Positions 50,115 through 63,355 of a stretch of DNA of 64,000 nucleotides are shown here, piece by piece (position 1 is the stretch's first letter; each line of letters starts with the position of its first letter). The notes beneath the pieces were generated by a model. The model did no database searches. It was not told the origin of the DNA and saw nothing but the letters and a program-made list of their open reading frames with translations. The position numbers and the translations under genes are program-made. Source of the DNA: Amblyornis subalaris (taxonomy: Eukaryota; Chordata; Aves; Passeriformes; Ptilonorhynchidae); NCBI GenBank assembly GCA_018881555.1, contig JACAXG010000108.1, positions 1,809,299 to 1,873,298 of the forward strand, read 5' to 3'.

Positions 50115-50980
50115 TGACAATACTAAATTGGGAGGAGCTGTTGACTCCCTTGAAGGCAGAGAGACCCTACAGGGAGACCTGAACAAATTAGAGGACTGGG
50201 CAATCACCAGTCATTTTAAGTTTAACAAAGAAAAGTGCCAGATTCTTCACCTGGGATGGGACAACCCTGGATGTACAGACAGACTGGGGAATGAGATGCT
50301 GGAAAGTGGAGCCTTGGAAAGGGACTTGGGGGTCCTGGTCGATGGCAAGTTGAACCTGAGTGAGCAGTGCCCTGGCAGCCAGGAGGGCCACCTGTGTCCT
50401 GAGGGGCATCAGGCACAGCATGGCCACCTTGGCAAGGGAAGGGATTGTCCTGCTCTGCTCTGAGCTGGAGATGCCTCGCCTTGAACATTGTGTGCAGTTT
50501 TGGGCACCAAAATATAAAAAGGATATTAAGCCATTAGGGAATGTTCAAAGAACACTGAAGATGAAGGGTCTGGAGGGGAACCCGTATGAGGAACAGATGT
50601 GGTCACACAGCATGTCCAGCCTGGAGAAGAGGCGATTGAGGAGACACCTTATAGAGGTCTGCAGCTTCCTCATGAGGGAAAGTGGGAGATCAGGTCTTCT
50701 CTGGGGTGACAAGTGACGAGACCCAAGACAACATCATAAAGATGAGTCAGGGGAGGTTTTGATTGGGTATCAGGAAAAGGTTTTTCACCCAAAGAGTGGT
50801 TGGTCATTGGAACTCCCCAGGGCAGTGGTCACAGCACCAGCCCAACAGAGTTCAAGAAGCGTTTGGACAATGCCCTCAGGCACATGGTGTGATTTTTGGG
50901 GTGTCCTCTGCTGGGGCAGGAGTTGAACTTCAGCGATCTTTGTGGGTCTCTTCCAACTCAGGATATTCTATGATTCTATG
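50115..50980 (+). mobile_element. CR1 LINE, 5'-truncated, with the last part of ORF2 and complete 3' end
   Basis: This is the longest young CR1 copy in the window. It begins at the DxTKLGG segment of the reverse transcriptase (50115). It continues through HFKFNKEKCQILHLG and a DLGVLVDGKL segment in one frame to about 50440. It then shifts to a second frame for the LEHC-x-QFWAPKYKKD and LEKRRLRRHLIE segments (to 50716), and to a third frame for IRKRFFTQRVVGHWN (from 50763). The 3' UTR ends in TCCAACTCAGGATATTCTATGATTCTATG at 50980. The two frame changes mean that no functional protein is encoded. The 5' truncation, frameshifts and intact 3' terminus are typical of inactive avian CR1 insertions. 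Confidence 0.93.
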
Positions 50981-53900
50981 GTTACACAGGATAGTTTCGT
51001 CCAAACAGACAATCATAAAAGAAAGAAATCAATGACACCACTTAAATATTCTCAACTGAAGTCTCTTTCGTTTCTCAGATTTAAGAAGCTTTATATGCCT
51101 TCACTTTCAAAGGAACAGAGGAAAACAAGACAAGGAGCACTGAAGCTGACGTTGGCTTTACCAGATGAATGTTTGCTGGAGATGCATATAACAAAGACAT
51201 TACTGGAAACTATTTAGAAGAATGGATCATAGAACCAAATAGTTGAGAAACCAACTTTTTCTAGAAATCACTGCAGTTACAGAGTTCACCTGTTGGGAGA
51301 GGACAGATATTATATGTGTGTGAGTTGAGCAATGGATACTTTTCTGAAGGCTTTGGGGAGGACCCCCTCATATTTAAAATTCCAAATACTGATCCAAGTT
51401 ATCTGTATTCCTAACTGTGGGACAATTTGAAATTACATCAGGACCAAGTATTTTACCACAAGATTTTAAGGCAAGATGCAGATTGCTTCAATCAAATCTA
51501 GCACTCTTCTGACCATTTTTGCTTCCAATTTTCAATCGCTAAGAAATATAACATAGTAGAGAAAGAGGAACTTCAGATAATTCATTAAAAACCCACAGAA
51601 GGTTTTGTTTCAGACAGACATGAGAAAAAAATCGTGTTCTGATAATGGAAAGAAGGCATTGAACATTTATTTCTTTGCAGTACAGTATCAGTGTGTGAAA
51701 GGCTCTGAGAATGACTGCCAAGGAGCCCAGTAGCTGAAACAGCTGTTAAAGAGCAGTGATGTTGCTAATGACTCCAGATATTACAGGCCAGGAAGCATGT
51801 TCAGACAGGATCAGGTGCAGAAATGAACCACAGGAAAAGTTCAAGGAATGGAGACTATTCTGTAAGAGAAGTCCAAGAAAAGCAGACTTGGGCAGCTGAG
51901 CCCAGTGCTGGCAGAGGAGATAAGTCAGCTCTCCAAGGATGCCTGTGGAAGGAAAGCAACAGAGAGAAAAAAACTAATGCTGAGCCACTGTACAACGTTG
52001 GCATGAAACCAAAGGTGTGTAAACTACCTGTGAATATAGCACACCTGTGAATCAGAGAGACTGTTAATTGCCCAACCGCTTTTGCTCTTTAGGATTTCTA
52101 TCACAAAGCAAGAGCAGGGAACAGGTCTAATCCCCCCAGCCAGCTCCTTCCTTCTGTGCATGTTTGCTAGCATTTAGTAACTAAAATTCTGTCCACTACC
52201 TTGCTTTTTTTTCTTTTTTTTAGTATATTGACACCATTAAATAGCACAATGTGCGCAATTAAGCCCTCTTTCTCCAGATTTACATTGCAATCCACAGAGG
52301 ATAATAGAAATACAAGGGGAGTGTTGTTCTGCTGTACGATACAATCATTAAATCATTGCAATCCTGACAGATCCAAGGAAGAACTCCACTCCATTCCATA
52401 TATCATGAGTCAGGGTGTTTTAGTCCAGCACTAGACTGAAGTTACAGGCATAATTCTAAAAGCTGTCCCACACCTTAAAGAAAATACAGAGTGGGTGTAG
52501 CATACACATCAGACTGGCCCACTGCCTAGACTAGCAAAGCACTAAGAAAGATAATTCAGTGGTTTTTTTACATCATTAGTCTCGACAATAAATCTGCAGG
52601 ATATTTTTTTATTAGAAGTAATATATTTCAGATAGATATTCAGAAAACATTTAAAGCTTTCATTATGTGTGTACAAGAAGCTGGGTGCTTTTGTCAACAG
52701 TGATAAGTCAAACAGCTCACGGTGAAGCAGCATGGTAACAACACAGAGCTGTGCGAAATGTTTTGCTGCATGGAAATTGTAACACTCCATAAGCAAAAAA
52801 ATAATGGGACTATTTACAAGAAAAACACTCAAATCCTGGATTGATGAGGCAGTGCAAAGGGAAGAATGGAATGCTATTGAAGTAGCACGTAGTGTGAAAA
52901 ATGAAGCTGTGATCTCTGAAGAAAGACTCCATGTGTGTGCGTGCACCAATTTCCGAGCGATAGAATTTTCAAATATCCATCTCTGTCTTGCAAAATGAGC
53001 AAAATATATTAATTTGTTGTGAATTTCTGTACTTAATGGTCTTAGTACAGGGGAAAAATACTATGCAAGGGTGTCCATTCTCTTATGAAAAAATTAAAAA
53101 TATATATCACTTCCTGCATGATAAACAGAAATCTAACTGAAGACGTTCTTAACGCTTGTTTATCAGAATATATTGTTGCTGTTATTACTTATGAATGAAG
53201 CACTCGTTATTTTTGTTCATGTCTTTCATCAGTGTATTCGTCTCTTCTTCAACTAGTTGGACTGCAAGATCTTTGGGACAGAAACCTGAGTTTCGTTATT
53301 AGAGTGCTGCNAAACTCAGCAAGACTCCAGCCTCTGAAAATGTTACACTGCACAAAACATACTGATATCATTAAGGTCCTTCTAAATTTTAGGTAACTCA
53401 TATGTCCATCAGGCCCTCAGCATTGATATAAAATGTATTCTCATAAATACTGTTTTCTTTCCAGCACCTCAGAACAACCATGAATCATTTTTCCTTCGCT
53501 CTTTCCATGTTTTTCCCACAGCCGATAGCCTCACCAACTAGCATTAGCATCTTACAGGGAACGAAGCCAGTAACGTCCATGTTTGGTAAAAGGAAAATTT
53601 GTTCTTCAGCTCATTAAANTAATTTAGTTTGGATCTACACCAGAATTAGCATGATCAGAATTTAGCCTGATATGCTTATTTGTCAAGGGTATTGTACATT
53701 TGGGGACAGGCTATTACAATGCAAAAACAACACAGCAAATACCATTTGGTTTACTTGGCATTTTCCCAGTTAGCATCGATTTTCATGCAGCAGTGGCCAG
53801 TTGAAATTGCTGATGCAAGAAGTGATAATTTTCTTGATGGGGGATGAATAGGACATGTTAAATTTAGCACTAAAGTAGAGAATGATTTAGTATCTGTTAT

Positions 53901-55120
53901 AGAAGAGAATGTTAAAATAAAATTAAAAAACCCCAAGTTAATGCAGAATTAACTTGTCAGAGCTGTAACTGCCTATGAATCATGAAAAGGGGATATGATC
54001 TATTAGTATCAATTAATATCATATGTCATGAGGAGCTGAAGCAATGGGAAAAATAACATTGCTGCAAAGGCCTGTGCAAACTTACAAAATAATCCTATTC
54101 CCTTTCTGATGTCTTTGCCCAGGTATGCTTTGCAGTTTTCTTCTTGATTCGGTAGTGTTTGTCCTGAATTTGGAAGTCACNATTCAAACACACCCATTGC
54201 CTGAGTAGTTTGTTGGTTTGTCTCTAAGTTTTTCTATATAAAGCTGTAGGAATGAGGACCAAATGGCAGTTTCTGTACAGAGATGTTGTTATGCTCCCAT
54301 CTCACCTCACCATCGTCTTGTGTCGCTCTGGCACCACAGCTCTGCTTTACACATATTTCATTTCTCCCTTTAAACCGTTCATCTCTAACCCCACACAGTA
54401 TGTCCTCTTAATTTAATTTTGTTTCTAATGCATGAGAGAGATCATTTGAGGTTTTATTTCCTACGCTGGTATTTCTGGTCCCGCTGAGCTCCTCTCATAT
54501 TAATGGCAACCCATGGTCTGGAGCAACAGCAAGATCCCTGGCAAACACAACAGAAGTCAGCACAGGCTTTACGCTGTCTGCATCTTCTCTTGATTGCAGG
54601 AGCTCTGGAAAACTCAGCCCTGCTGTGGGACTTGCCTTTTCACTGCCAAGAACCTGCACTCTTTTCCCTAACTCTCAATGCTCAAAGCTTCTTATCAGCA
54701 GTACCTTTTCCTTCCTGAAACACTGAAATATAACCATCCTTGTTCAAACTACAGTGTCAGTTTAGGGTGCAGAGATTATAACCTTTACTTTTTTTTATAA
54801 TCCTAGATACGCTAAATTATCTGTGGTAATCCAAATGCAATTTACAGAGCTGTACATACCCAAACTGCAAACAGAGCACAAAACAAATATTTATATACAA
54901 ATAATCTGTAAATAAGAAGTCTGCAGTTATTTTCTAGGTCTGCTCTGGCAAGAAGGTGTAATCGTCTTCATTCTGAGAGTCTTCTGGATTGACTTCAAAC
55001 TCATTCAGTCAGAGAACCCCCTGACTTAAGAAATTTCAGGGTGTAAACCAGGCAAGGCAGTCTGACATGAGATGGTATTGTATACTTTTCATTAATTATC
55101 ACTTGCAGTTGCAGATGCTA
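50981..55120. other. Non-coding stretch between CR1 copies
   Basis: No gene recognised. The longest frame is 135 codons on the minus strand (52949-52542), hydrophobic in places but without recognised motif or splice context. A 71-codon plus frame (54503-54718) is likewise unassigned. Confidence 0.55.
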
Positions 55121-55287
55121 CCTCAGGGCAGTGGTCACAGCACCAAGCCTGACAGAGTTCAAGAAGCTTTTGGACAGTGTTCTCAGGCACACAGTGAGAC
55201 TCTTGGGGTGTCCTGTGCAAGGCCAGGAGTTGGACTTCATGATCCTGATGGGTCCCTTCCAACTCGGCATATTCTGTGGTTCTATGA
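55121..55287 (+). mobile_element. CR1 LINE 3' tail, plus strand
   Basis: The copy begins at CCTCAGGGCAGTGGTCACAG and follows the same path as the end of the copy at 50115-50980 (compare 50817-50980): TTCAAGAAGC, TTTTGGACA, then CTCAGGCACA and GGGTCCCTTCCAACTCGGCA. It ends with a single degenerate octamer TTCTGTGGTTCTATGA. The close match to 50817-50980 suggests that the two belong to the same CR1 subfamily. It is 5'-truncated to about 167 bp. Confidence 0.92.
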
Positions 55288-56694
55288 AGGGAAGTGAAAC
55301 AGCCTTTTAGGACAGATCCTTCCCCTAACTCTTGCTGCTCAAAATATAAGCAAACAGAAACCATATGACAGAATATTTCAAGCTGCTATGCAAGGATGGG
55401 GAAAGGTTCCTCCAGAGATCTACTGTTTAAAACTGAATTCTCCAGCTAATTTTCATAGATCAGATAAACGTTCTGTTCCTTGGTTTCCCCATCTGGAATA
55501 ACAGTGCATACCTTTCTCACTGGGGAACTATGCACTTTAATTAATCAACAATTGTAGATTGCTATATAGAGCGGAGCAAACAGTCTGGAGTGAACAGTTT
55601 ATTCAATGAATTCAGCCTGCTTGCAGAAAATCCTCGAGCAGATGGTGTTGCTATCAACTACAGAGGAAAAGAGCGAAATATCACCCCAGTCTGACTATTT
55701 CTGCTTTGTTTTATTTCACTTACACAATCTTTGGCCCCAGGGAAATATTTCTCAAGGATGAGGAACCCTTTCTTTAGAACAGTCTAGGAACCGACTCCAA
55801 AAATCCAATGCCCATGGGACCACTGGAGCTCCCTCTGCACAATTCCCAAGAAGGTAGGTGGAGGGGCCTTCCACATGCAGTTTGACTGACTGAAGACCAC
55901 AGGGAACTGTTCACACTTCAGGGAAGATTTTTACCATATCTGGAAAGCCTTTTTAGCTATCTTGTTTTGGCTGAAGTCTTCTGATAATTGATACAGTCTT
56001 AGAAGTACTTAAAGCCCACAGAAGTCCTTATGCTCGATACATGAAGCCTGGGCAGCTGCTGCTTTTGGGGCCTGGTTTTCTTCAGCAGAAAGGAACTCTA
56101 AACATCTGATCCCAAATCTTTTGTTAAAGTAAATCCTGAGCCTATCTTCATGTCAGCTCCTGATAATAAATGTGGAAATTCCCTTTACTCTTCGGACTTG
56201 ACACGAAGTTACACTACAGATCATGACATGCTTAGTACCTATGGTGATACATGTTGTATGGAGATATAATTGAGATGAGGAGTGAATATTCCTGAACAAA
56301 TGACAAAGCAAACACGCTTATTTGGATTGCAGATGGGAGAAGGAGTTATTTAAGGACANGTCGGTGGAAAATAAGACTTGGAAACGTATTTGGACCTCAA
56401 GTTATTCCTCACACGCCATCTGTAAAGAAAAAGTTTATTAGTAATAAACATAATTAGCAATTATGAGTGAAAGTAAATGGATGTTTTGTTTCACAAATTG
56501 CTTGAAAATAAAGGCCTCATGGCCAAACATAGTTGTTTATTTAAAGAAACCTTAATGAAGGTACGTATGGTGTCTTTCCTGGTCAATGCCACACATCTCA
56601 CTGACTAATAGCTTTGTTAATGCAAGTATAAAATACAATCTGATAAAAATTTTACTTATATGAGTAAGGTTCTGTGGGTCTGTTTTTTTTTTTT
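55288..56694. other. AT-rich non-coding stretch
   Basis: No gene, exon or repeat recognised between the CR1 tail and the first copy of the duplicated block. A poly-T run lies at its right end (56682-56695). Confidence 0.6.
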
Positions 56695-56940
56695 TAAAGT
56701 TACTCATGTTTTGTGTTTAAAATTATACAATTGTAGGTTACAGCTTTCCAAACGGAGGCCCTTTTCTGCAGAAATTCCCCAGATTCTGACAGCCTATGAA
56801 ACCATTGAAATGGTTTCTTCTTGTGAACATAAATCACTTGCAAATGCAAAATATTATTGTCTACAAAACTGAAGGGGATATTTTAAAATTTCAACAAGTA
56901 TTTAAACTGTGTTATATTTGGGACTATGATGTAGAAGGCT
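56695..56940 (+). repeat. Duplicated block, copy A
   Basis: This ~246-bp segment is repeated in direct orientation at 57919-58150. Shared strings include GGTTACA-CTTTCCAAA, CCTTTTCTGCAGAAA, CTAGATTCTGAC or its near variant, GAAATGGTTTCTTCT, ATAAATCACTTGCAAA, AATATTATTGT and TATTTTAAAATTTCAAC. Identity over the core is roughly 80 percent by eye, with small indels. Homology ends after GTAGAAGGC. Copy A includes a 70-codon plus frame (56660-56872) that copy B does not preserve, so it is not evidently coding. Confidence 0.85.
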
Positions 56941-57174
56941 TTAAAATGTGTCTCGATTCATCCCTTAAAACTCCTGATGAAGGGCACTTGATTAGTCTAA
57001 TTGAAGCAAAAGGAAACCTTTGTTCTTTATCGATTTTTTGGAAAGATTCAGTCTAACACCACTGTCTCTAGAAACAAGACAATACAGCAGATTAGGATAT
57101 CTTTGGTTTTCTGCATAGTCATGTCATACTAGACAAAGTAAAAGTTAACTTCTTGTGACCACAGTCTACCACCT

Positions 57175-57265
57175 TGTCCTAGTTTTGGCCAGGAGAGGGT
57201 TAATTTTTTACAGTAGGTGGGAAGGGTTTCAGCATTTTCCCTTTCCCACTGCTGGCAATGGTGGC
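57175..57265 (+). mobile_element. Possible LTR 5' (U3 start) fragment
   Basis: The stretch TGTCCTAGTTTTGGCCAGG, followed by an AGAGGGTTAATTTTTTACAG-like string, resembles the start of a common avian LTR (TGTCCTGGTTT..GGCTGGGA...GAGTTAATTTTC). Homology fades after about 57240, so it would be a truncated piece. It lies between the two copies of the duplicated block. The match is short and not certain. Confidence 0.38.
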
Positions 57266-57918
57266 AAATATACTGGACACAGAGGTGAAAGCAGATTTAA
57301 CAGGAAACTCCGCATGGTATCCATTTCTTACTTCCTATCCATGAGAAACAGAGAAAACAATCTTTAATTGAGCCTTCTAGCATGACCCACAGGAGATGAA
57401 ACTCTGGTCTCCTGAAGGAAAAGTCGTGACTCTATCCTGCAGCTGACAGCAATCGTGAAGGAGATTTTTCACCGAGGTGCACTTTATTTTCTTTTCTTCT
57501 CCTTGAGTCTTTTTTTTTTATCCTTGCTTTTCATCATAGAATTTGACAAGATATACCTTTCATGCTAATTTAATTTTAAAGCTTTCTTTCTTTTCATTTC
57601 AAAAGATGCTCAGAACAAAATTGTTCTGTATCACAGTGGGAAAGGCTAAAAATAAAAGTAATTGAGGTACGCACCTGCTAATGAAATGGACATTTTTTTA
57701 ATTGCTAAATATACAAATACCAACTAGACAATGTCTCTTCATACATCTTAATTAAGATAATTATTTCTTGGATTCCAGATGTTTAAAAAAAAGGCTCAAA
57801 GCAAGTTTCTGGGTTTGGAAACATTAATAACATTAAAAATTTGTTTAAATCTCTCATTTAGTCATATTTATATAAGTAAATTCAAGTTCACAAACACAAC
57901 TATCAGTCTTTGACCTCT
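57266..57918. other. AT-rich non-coding stretch between repeat copies
   Basis: No gene recognised. It holds T-rich runs near 57510 and an A-run near 57785. Confidence 0.6.
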
Positions 57919-58150
57919 TTAAAGTTACTGTGATTTTATATAACAGGTTACAACTTTCCAAATTGAGGACCTTTTCTGCAGAAACTCCCTAGATTCTGAC
58001 TGACTATGAATACACTGAAATGGTTTCTTCTCGTGACCATAAATCACTTGCAAACACACAATATTATTGTGTACAAAATTGCAGAGATATTTTAAAATTT
58101 CAACCTGCACTTAATCTATGCTGGATTTCAGACTATGGATATATAGAAGG
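57919..58150 (+). repeat. Duplicated block, copy B
   Basis: Direct repeat of 56695-56940, about 1.2 kb downstream, starting at TAAAGTTACT and ending near ATAGAAGGCC. The copies differ by many substitutions and small indels, including a shorter segment in copy B before GGTTACAACTTTCC. The flanks on both sides do not align by eye. This is either an old local duplication or two members of an unrecognised dispersed repeat. Confidence 0.85.
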
Positions 58151-61100
58151 CCTTACTTCACACACATTGGCAGGAATTGGAAATGGAACTTAGCAAACAA
58201 ACTTGCCAACCGAATTTTGCAAAATATTTGCTTGAAGCATAAGTCATCTTTTGCTTTCATTTTGAATTATATCTTTTGAAATAATATGGAATATTCTCCT
58301 TTCAAGTGAGAATTAATAAGGCTGTATAAAACATCTATCTGTGGGTTTCTCCTGCAAGCCTCCAACATTTCATGGATACACAAATAAGAATGAAGAAAGC
58401 ACATTTTGCAAGCTTGTTCTATGAAGAGATTGTATGTCAAATGAGAAGACATTTAGCACTTTGATGTTGAATGTAGTTTTGTCTGGATTTTATGAATCAT
58501 GGTTTGGTTTTTGAATGACAGTTAAAAGGGCTGGGAAGGGAGAAGAGAAATAGACAGAGAGTAATTTTCTCATGATTAGAGTTTCAAACATGAGCATAAA
58601 AGCCCATAGTGATCCATGAAGAGTTATTGTTGTGCGAGACTATTTACCCTGGAAGTTTTGCCATTTTAGGCATTCAGCAAGAAACAAGCCAAGAGAAAAC
58701 CTTTAAGGCATGAATATAATGGGTAGGGGAAAAACGCTTATCAGCAATCTACTTTGTCCTGAGATTCAAAGGGAAAGGAGCTATTGTTCAAACAAAGCCG
58801 AGACATTTTTGTTGGAATTTCAGTTCTGCTCGGTTTGATAAACATTTCCTCGGTGTGGCAATAGCTCAGTTTCTCAGAGAAGGTAATCGGGCTCAGTTTC
58901 AGAAACATAGAATGCTGGATTTTTAGATTTTTAGCTTGCTTTAGCAAAGGAGGTGACAGAATGTATTCTGACAGATTTCAGTGTGCTTATCAGGAGAAGA
59001 CAGAAGTATATCTACATCACTAACAGGTAAAACTGGCATGTGGCACTAGTGCTTCCAAGGAGTTTCTGCTGGCATCATGCTTGCTATAAGCAAGTTTCTT
59101 AGTTAAAGTGGTATCAGAGAAGAAAAAACTTATTCCTAAAGGAAAGTAGGACTTTTCCTTCTGTCTCACCAGGGCTGCTTAGAGAGGATGCCAGCCTGTC
59201 CTCTTCCATGACAAAGAGGGAAAAGTCCATTACAGCCTAAAGAACTACCCAAACCAAGCAAGTTTACACTTTTCTTAGATGTGTTTGTCTTACTCAAGAA
59301 GATTAACACAGTGCAAATATGTTCTTTCTTCATAAATAGTTTCTTCCAAGTACCCAGTTCAATTTAAACTTTGATTGTTTCTTTTTGCTTCTGCTGCTTG
59401 TAACTCAAAAGATAAATACCGTCATACAGTACCCAGTGTCAAGCCCATACTGAAGAGTGTGTTGAGAGCTGCACTCAGAATGTCATTAAAAACTGCCTTC
59501 TTTACAAATTGCTTCAGTTTATTTTCTGAGAAAAGTAATAGCCGTAATAAAGAAAGTGGTATGGAAACCAATGTTAGCAGAACAGTGCTTTCATTATTAT
59601 CTGATATGGATCTGTGCTCTCACAATAACAACAGTTTCCCTCTGTATTTAGCCCCATCAATTTTAGATTACTAGGGCTTGTACAGATGTAATTTGCAAAT
59701 AGGAATGTGTGGAAGTTTTACTTTTTTTTCTAGCCACATCCATGCACCTAAAAATAATATATGNGGAGAGACAGTGAATATTTAGATTCATGTCTGTGCT
59801 GCAAAAGTGCATGGGTCTCAACGTCTCCCAAAATCTCCGTCTTCTGAGATCTTGCAGCAAACACACATCAAGGTATTTTCAGGCATTTATAAAAAAGACA
59901 TTTAGAAGGGCCACATTACATTGCAAGGATCAGAAGGCTCCACTAAACATCATTAGCATATATGAAGAATGGAAAACACCCATGAGAAGTAACAGNACTC
60001 CTAAACATAGATAAGGGAGAGGCCAGCTAATTTTCAGTTGGACAGGAGTGAGTATATTAATAGAGAAATTATGTTAAAAGCAACAAAAATAACACCAAAA
60101 TCTTGTCTTAAATAGTTTCCATTTGGAAGCTGTTTTTCATTGTTTTCTGATATTTCTTGCTAAATAGTAATTTATGTCCAACGCATGTTACACATTTCTC
60201 TCTCTGAACTGCATACACTTAAAACTGTTCTCTATTGTATTATTTCTCATAAAACTGTTGAAAAATTCTGTGTGAACCGTGGCTTCTGTGCCAGTTCCCA
60301 GGGGGCAGTTAAGCCAACACAAGCTCTGCTACACTTGAGTCACCAGGAGGAGGAGTAGAAGCATGATCTGTCTTACTGGTTAGCACCATCCTTCCCACAN
60401 TTCTCCTCCAAAGGAATTCCCCTTTGCTTCCATCTGTGGGCTAACCTGGAAATTCAATGCAAGACCTTTAAAAGAGGAGCAAATTAAGTGCTTCCTTTGG
60501 CAAAATANGATTGTGCCTGCCATGGTTCTGACGTAGGTAAGAGACAACACNAATTCCACGCTTGTACAGGCAGTTGATGGCCATGTTCCTATCAGTGAAA
60601 CACAGTGAACACTCGGAGCAAAGGAAACTGAAGAAGACTCTTTCCAACAATTTCCCAGCAGAAGCCCGTGTGTAGCATCTCAGCCAGCTCTGACAGGCTC
60701 AGTTCAAAATAGAAATATATTTGCAGTACAGACTGGAACATGTCTGTCACTTGCCAGGTGTAATGCTGGAAGCCTTGTGAGCCTGGTTCTTCCATTTCAG
60801 TGCCTTTAAAAAAAACCTTACGCTCACCAAATAAATAAATACATTGAAATCCCCCAAAGAGGTCTTGGAGGTCTTGTAGAGGTTGAGAGGCAGATGCATT
60901 CATGTTTTGGTAAGAAGTAGATGCAACTGATGCATACCTGATTGCTAAAAGCACACCGGGAAATTGAAACGAGTGGTCTGCACAGAGGTGAGAGACTGAT
61001 GATACAAACAGCTAAATTGCAGGGAAATTAAGCAGTTTGTGTATCAGTGAGCACTGAATATCTGAAAGACTGCATAGAGATTAGGACCACATAGTGAAGT

Positions 61101-63355
61101 GGCATAAGGGAGGCAGCAACAAGGCCAGCAGAGGCAGCTTAGGGATAAACTCTGGCCTTATCTCCAGTTGCAAATACTAAATGGATCCAGTGCAAAGATG
61201 GTGTCTCTGTGAGGACCAGTAAATGTGTTTANGAGTAACATTTATAGTTTGCTCATTGGATCGGTTACAAACAGGATTCTGTTTCTTACTGGCATTGGCA
61301 TTTACGTGAGCTGCACAAATTAATCAGCTTAATAGCTACGGATGCCAATTAACTTTTGGACCAAACCCCAGTGAAGTCAACACCACATCCACTGAAGTAA
61401 ACGCCAAAATTGCCATTGATTTCAGTGGTGACAGGTGTTTCTCCTAGCAGGCATCCCTGCGCTGCAGAGGGATCGTGCTGAACTGCCCGCACCAAGGAAA
61501 ATGTCTCCTTATGTCCTCCATTCCCATCGTCTGGAAGCGAACTATGTGGGAGAACATCCATTCACTCAATTAATAAAGGGGGTTATACAGTACAGACACC
61601 AAAAACTAAAGCCAGATAACAAAAGATGTTACATGGATAAGCNAGAAGGACACCAGAGCTCAGCAGGAGCCATGTCCTGTATTCAACAGAAATTACAGAC
61701 AAATAATTGACACCAAACATTCGCTCATGTGGAGATCGTGGAGTCGTGGGTGGGAGAAAACTGAGGAAGCACTTGAACTCTTTCAGGCTTGTCAAATGTT
61801 TGAAAGAGACACCAACAAAACTAACAAAAATCACTTCTAACTTATGCACAGCTTCAAGCTCGTCGGAAAGAGCGGAGAAAAGGTTGCATTGTTCTCTAAC
61901 ACATTAGCAGAATTGTTGCCAAAATAACAAACGGAATTTCAAAAAAGGAAAATTTTAATTAAAAGAAAAAAACCAAACAACTTAATTTTGAAAGTTATAT
62001 AACACAATTATTTGATTTGATTTTGTTCTGGTTTGGATGGTAAAAGCTTCTTCAAAATGTACACTTTTCTTACAATAGCTTCAGATACTTCAATTATTTC
62101 CTAGGAAAGGAAATTTTACTGGGGGGGAAAAAGCAGATATTATTCTAGAGAGAGATAAAGAAGCAACTGGAAGAACAGCAAAAATCAAGAGAATGTAATG
62201 GTACTGACTTGTATAGCAAATGTGGATAAAAATAAGGAATAAGACAATAGAAAAATCAAGGCAATATGAAAATCTGCCAAGTATTGTCTTATGACATTAG
62301 GAAATGAGAATAATGTTGCTTATGTTAAAGCACTGTAGTAAGGAGAAGGAAAAAAAAAGACAGTTTTGAAATTGCGAAATACTGAAGCTGACCTTTCAGA
62401 GAACCTCAGGAAGACACAAACAAAACGCCCTGTCCTCTTTGCCGTTAAGGATGTGGAGCTCCTGAAATTTAATTCACCTTTTGTCTGACTTGTCTTTTGG
62501 AATACATCTTAATCAGACGAAGCTGTTCTGCTTTGCCTAAGAGCTGAGGAGAGGCCTGGGCATCCCTGGTGGATGCTCAGACTAGAGAATAGTTCTCATT
62601 TCTGTCTCACTCTCTAAATATTTGAACAGCTTGAATGAGAATAACAGAGGGATGAACCCCAGAATTGTAATTATCTTGGAGTATTCATTGGAATTGGGAA
62701 GTTCTTTGGGCATCATTTAGGATATACAAGACCTGGACGTTCAGCTTATCAGTCATTAGGCAAGGTGGGAAAGGAAGCTGCTGTCTCCACTGGTGATCTT
62801 TATCCGTCTTCAAGCTCATGACAGTCTGAAGACCCAAGGCAGTTGCCTAACTATTGAATTTAGTAAATTTACCCTAACGAAGTGTTCAGGAGTATCCAAA
62901 CTGCAAGATAGGGACATCCCGCTCAAAATTTAAAAGACAAAAATTCACATGTGGATTATTTAACCTATATCCCATATATTCTCTCTCTCACACATACACG
63001 GAATATGAAAATAAGCCAATCTGAAGGTAGCAGAAAATAGTAGTAGAGAACTTTCCCTTAGTCATACTACTTAAGTGCACACTTATTCACAAATTTAAGG
63101 CCATATATATAGCTGTAAACACTAGAATTATATAAAGGAGAAAAAAAGCTGTACTGATTTCAGGGGAAGGAGGGGGGAATTTTAAGGTGCTGAATTATAA
63201 AAAGAAATAATGTTTCATAGTTCTGGACAGTCTTTTCTAGGTGAATTCAGAGAATCTTTTTTGAAGACGAAGGAGTTGCTCTGTTCATATTCATTATCCA
63301 TTAAAAAATTATTTGAAGTTTCCATAATTTTATTATTCATCTTTTGCAATTACAG
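58151..63355. other. AT-rich non-coding stretch, probably intron or upstream flank of the exon at 63356
   Basis: No exon, gene or transposon could be supported. Reading frames reach 120 codons (60954-60592, -) without recognised motifs. If the exon at 63356 is real, this stretch is at least in part its upstream intron. The last 50 bases supply a T-rich stretch and the acceptor. Confidence 0.5.
63336..63355 (+). other. Candidate splice acceptor (3' splice site)
   Basis: TTCATCTTTTGCAATTACAG forms a moderately pyrimidine-rich tract ending in AG directly before the candidate exon. A-containing branch-point-like sequence lies within the preceding 20-30 bases. Confidence 0.5.

Noticed and set aside
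52542..52949. 135-codon minus-strand frame with hydrophobic stretches
   Set aside because: AT-rich DNA commonly yields F/L-rich frames. There is no family resemblance and no splice or promoter context.
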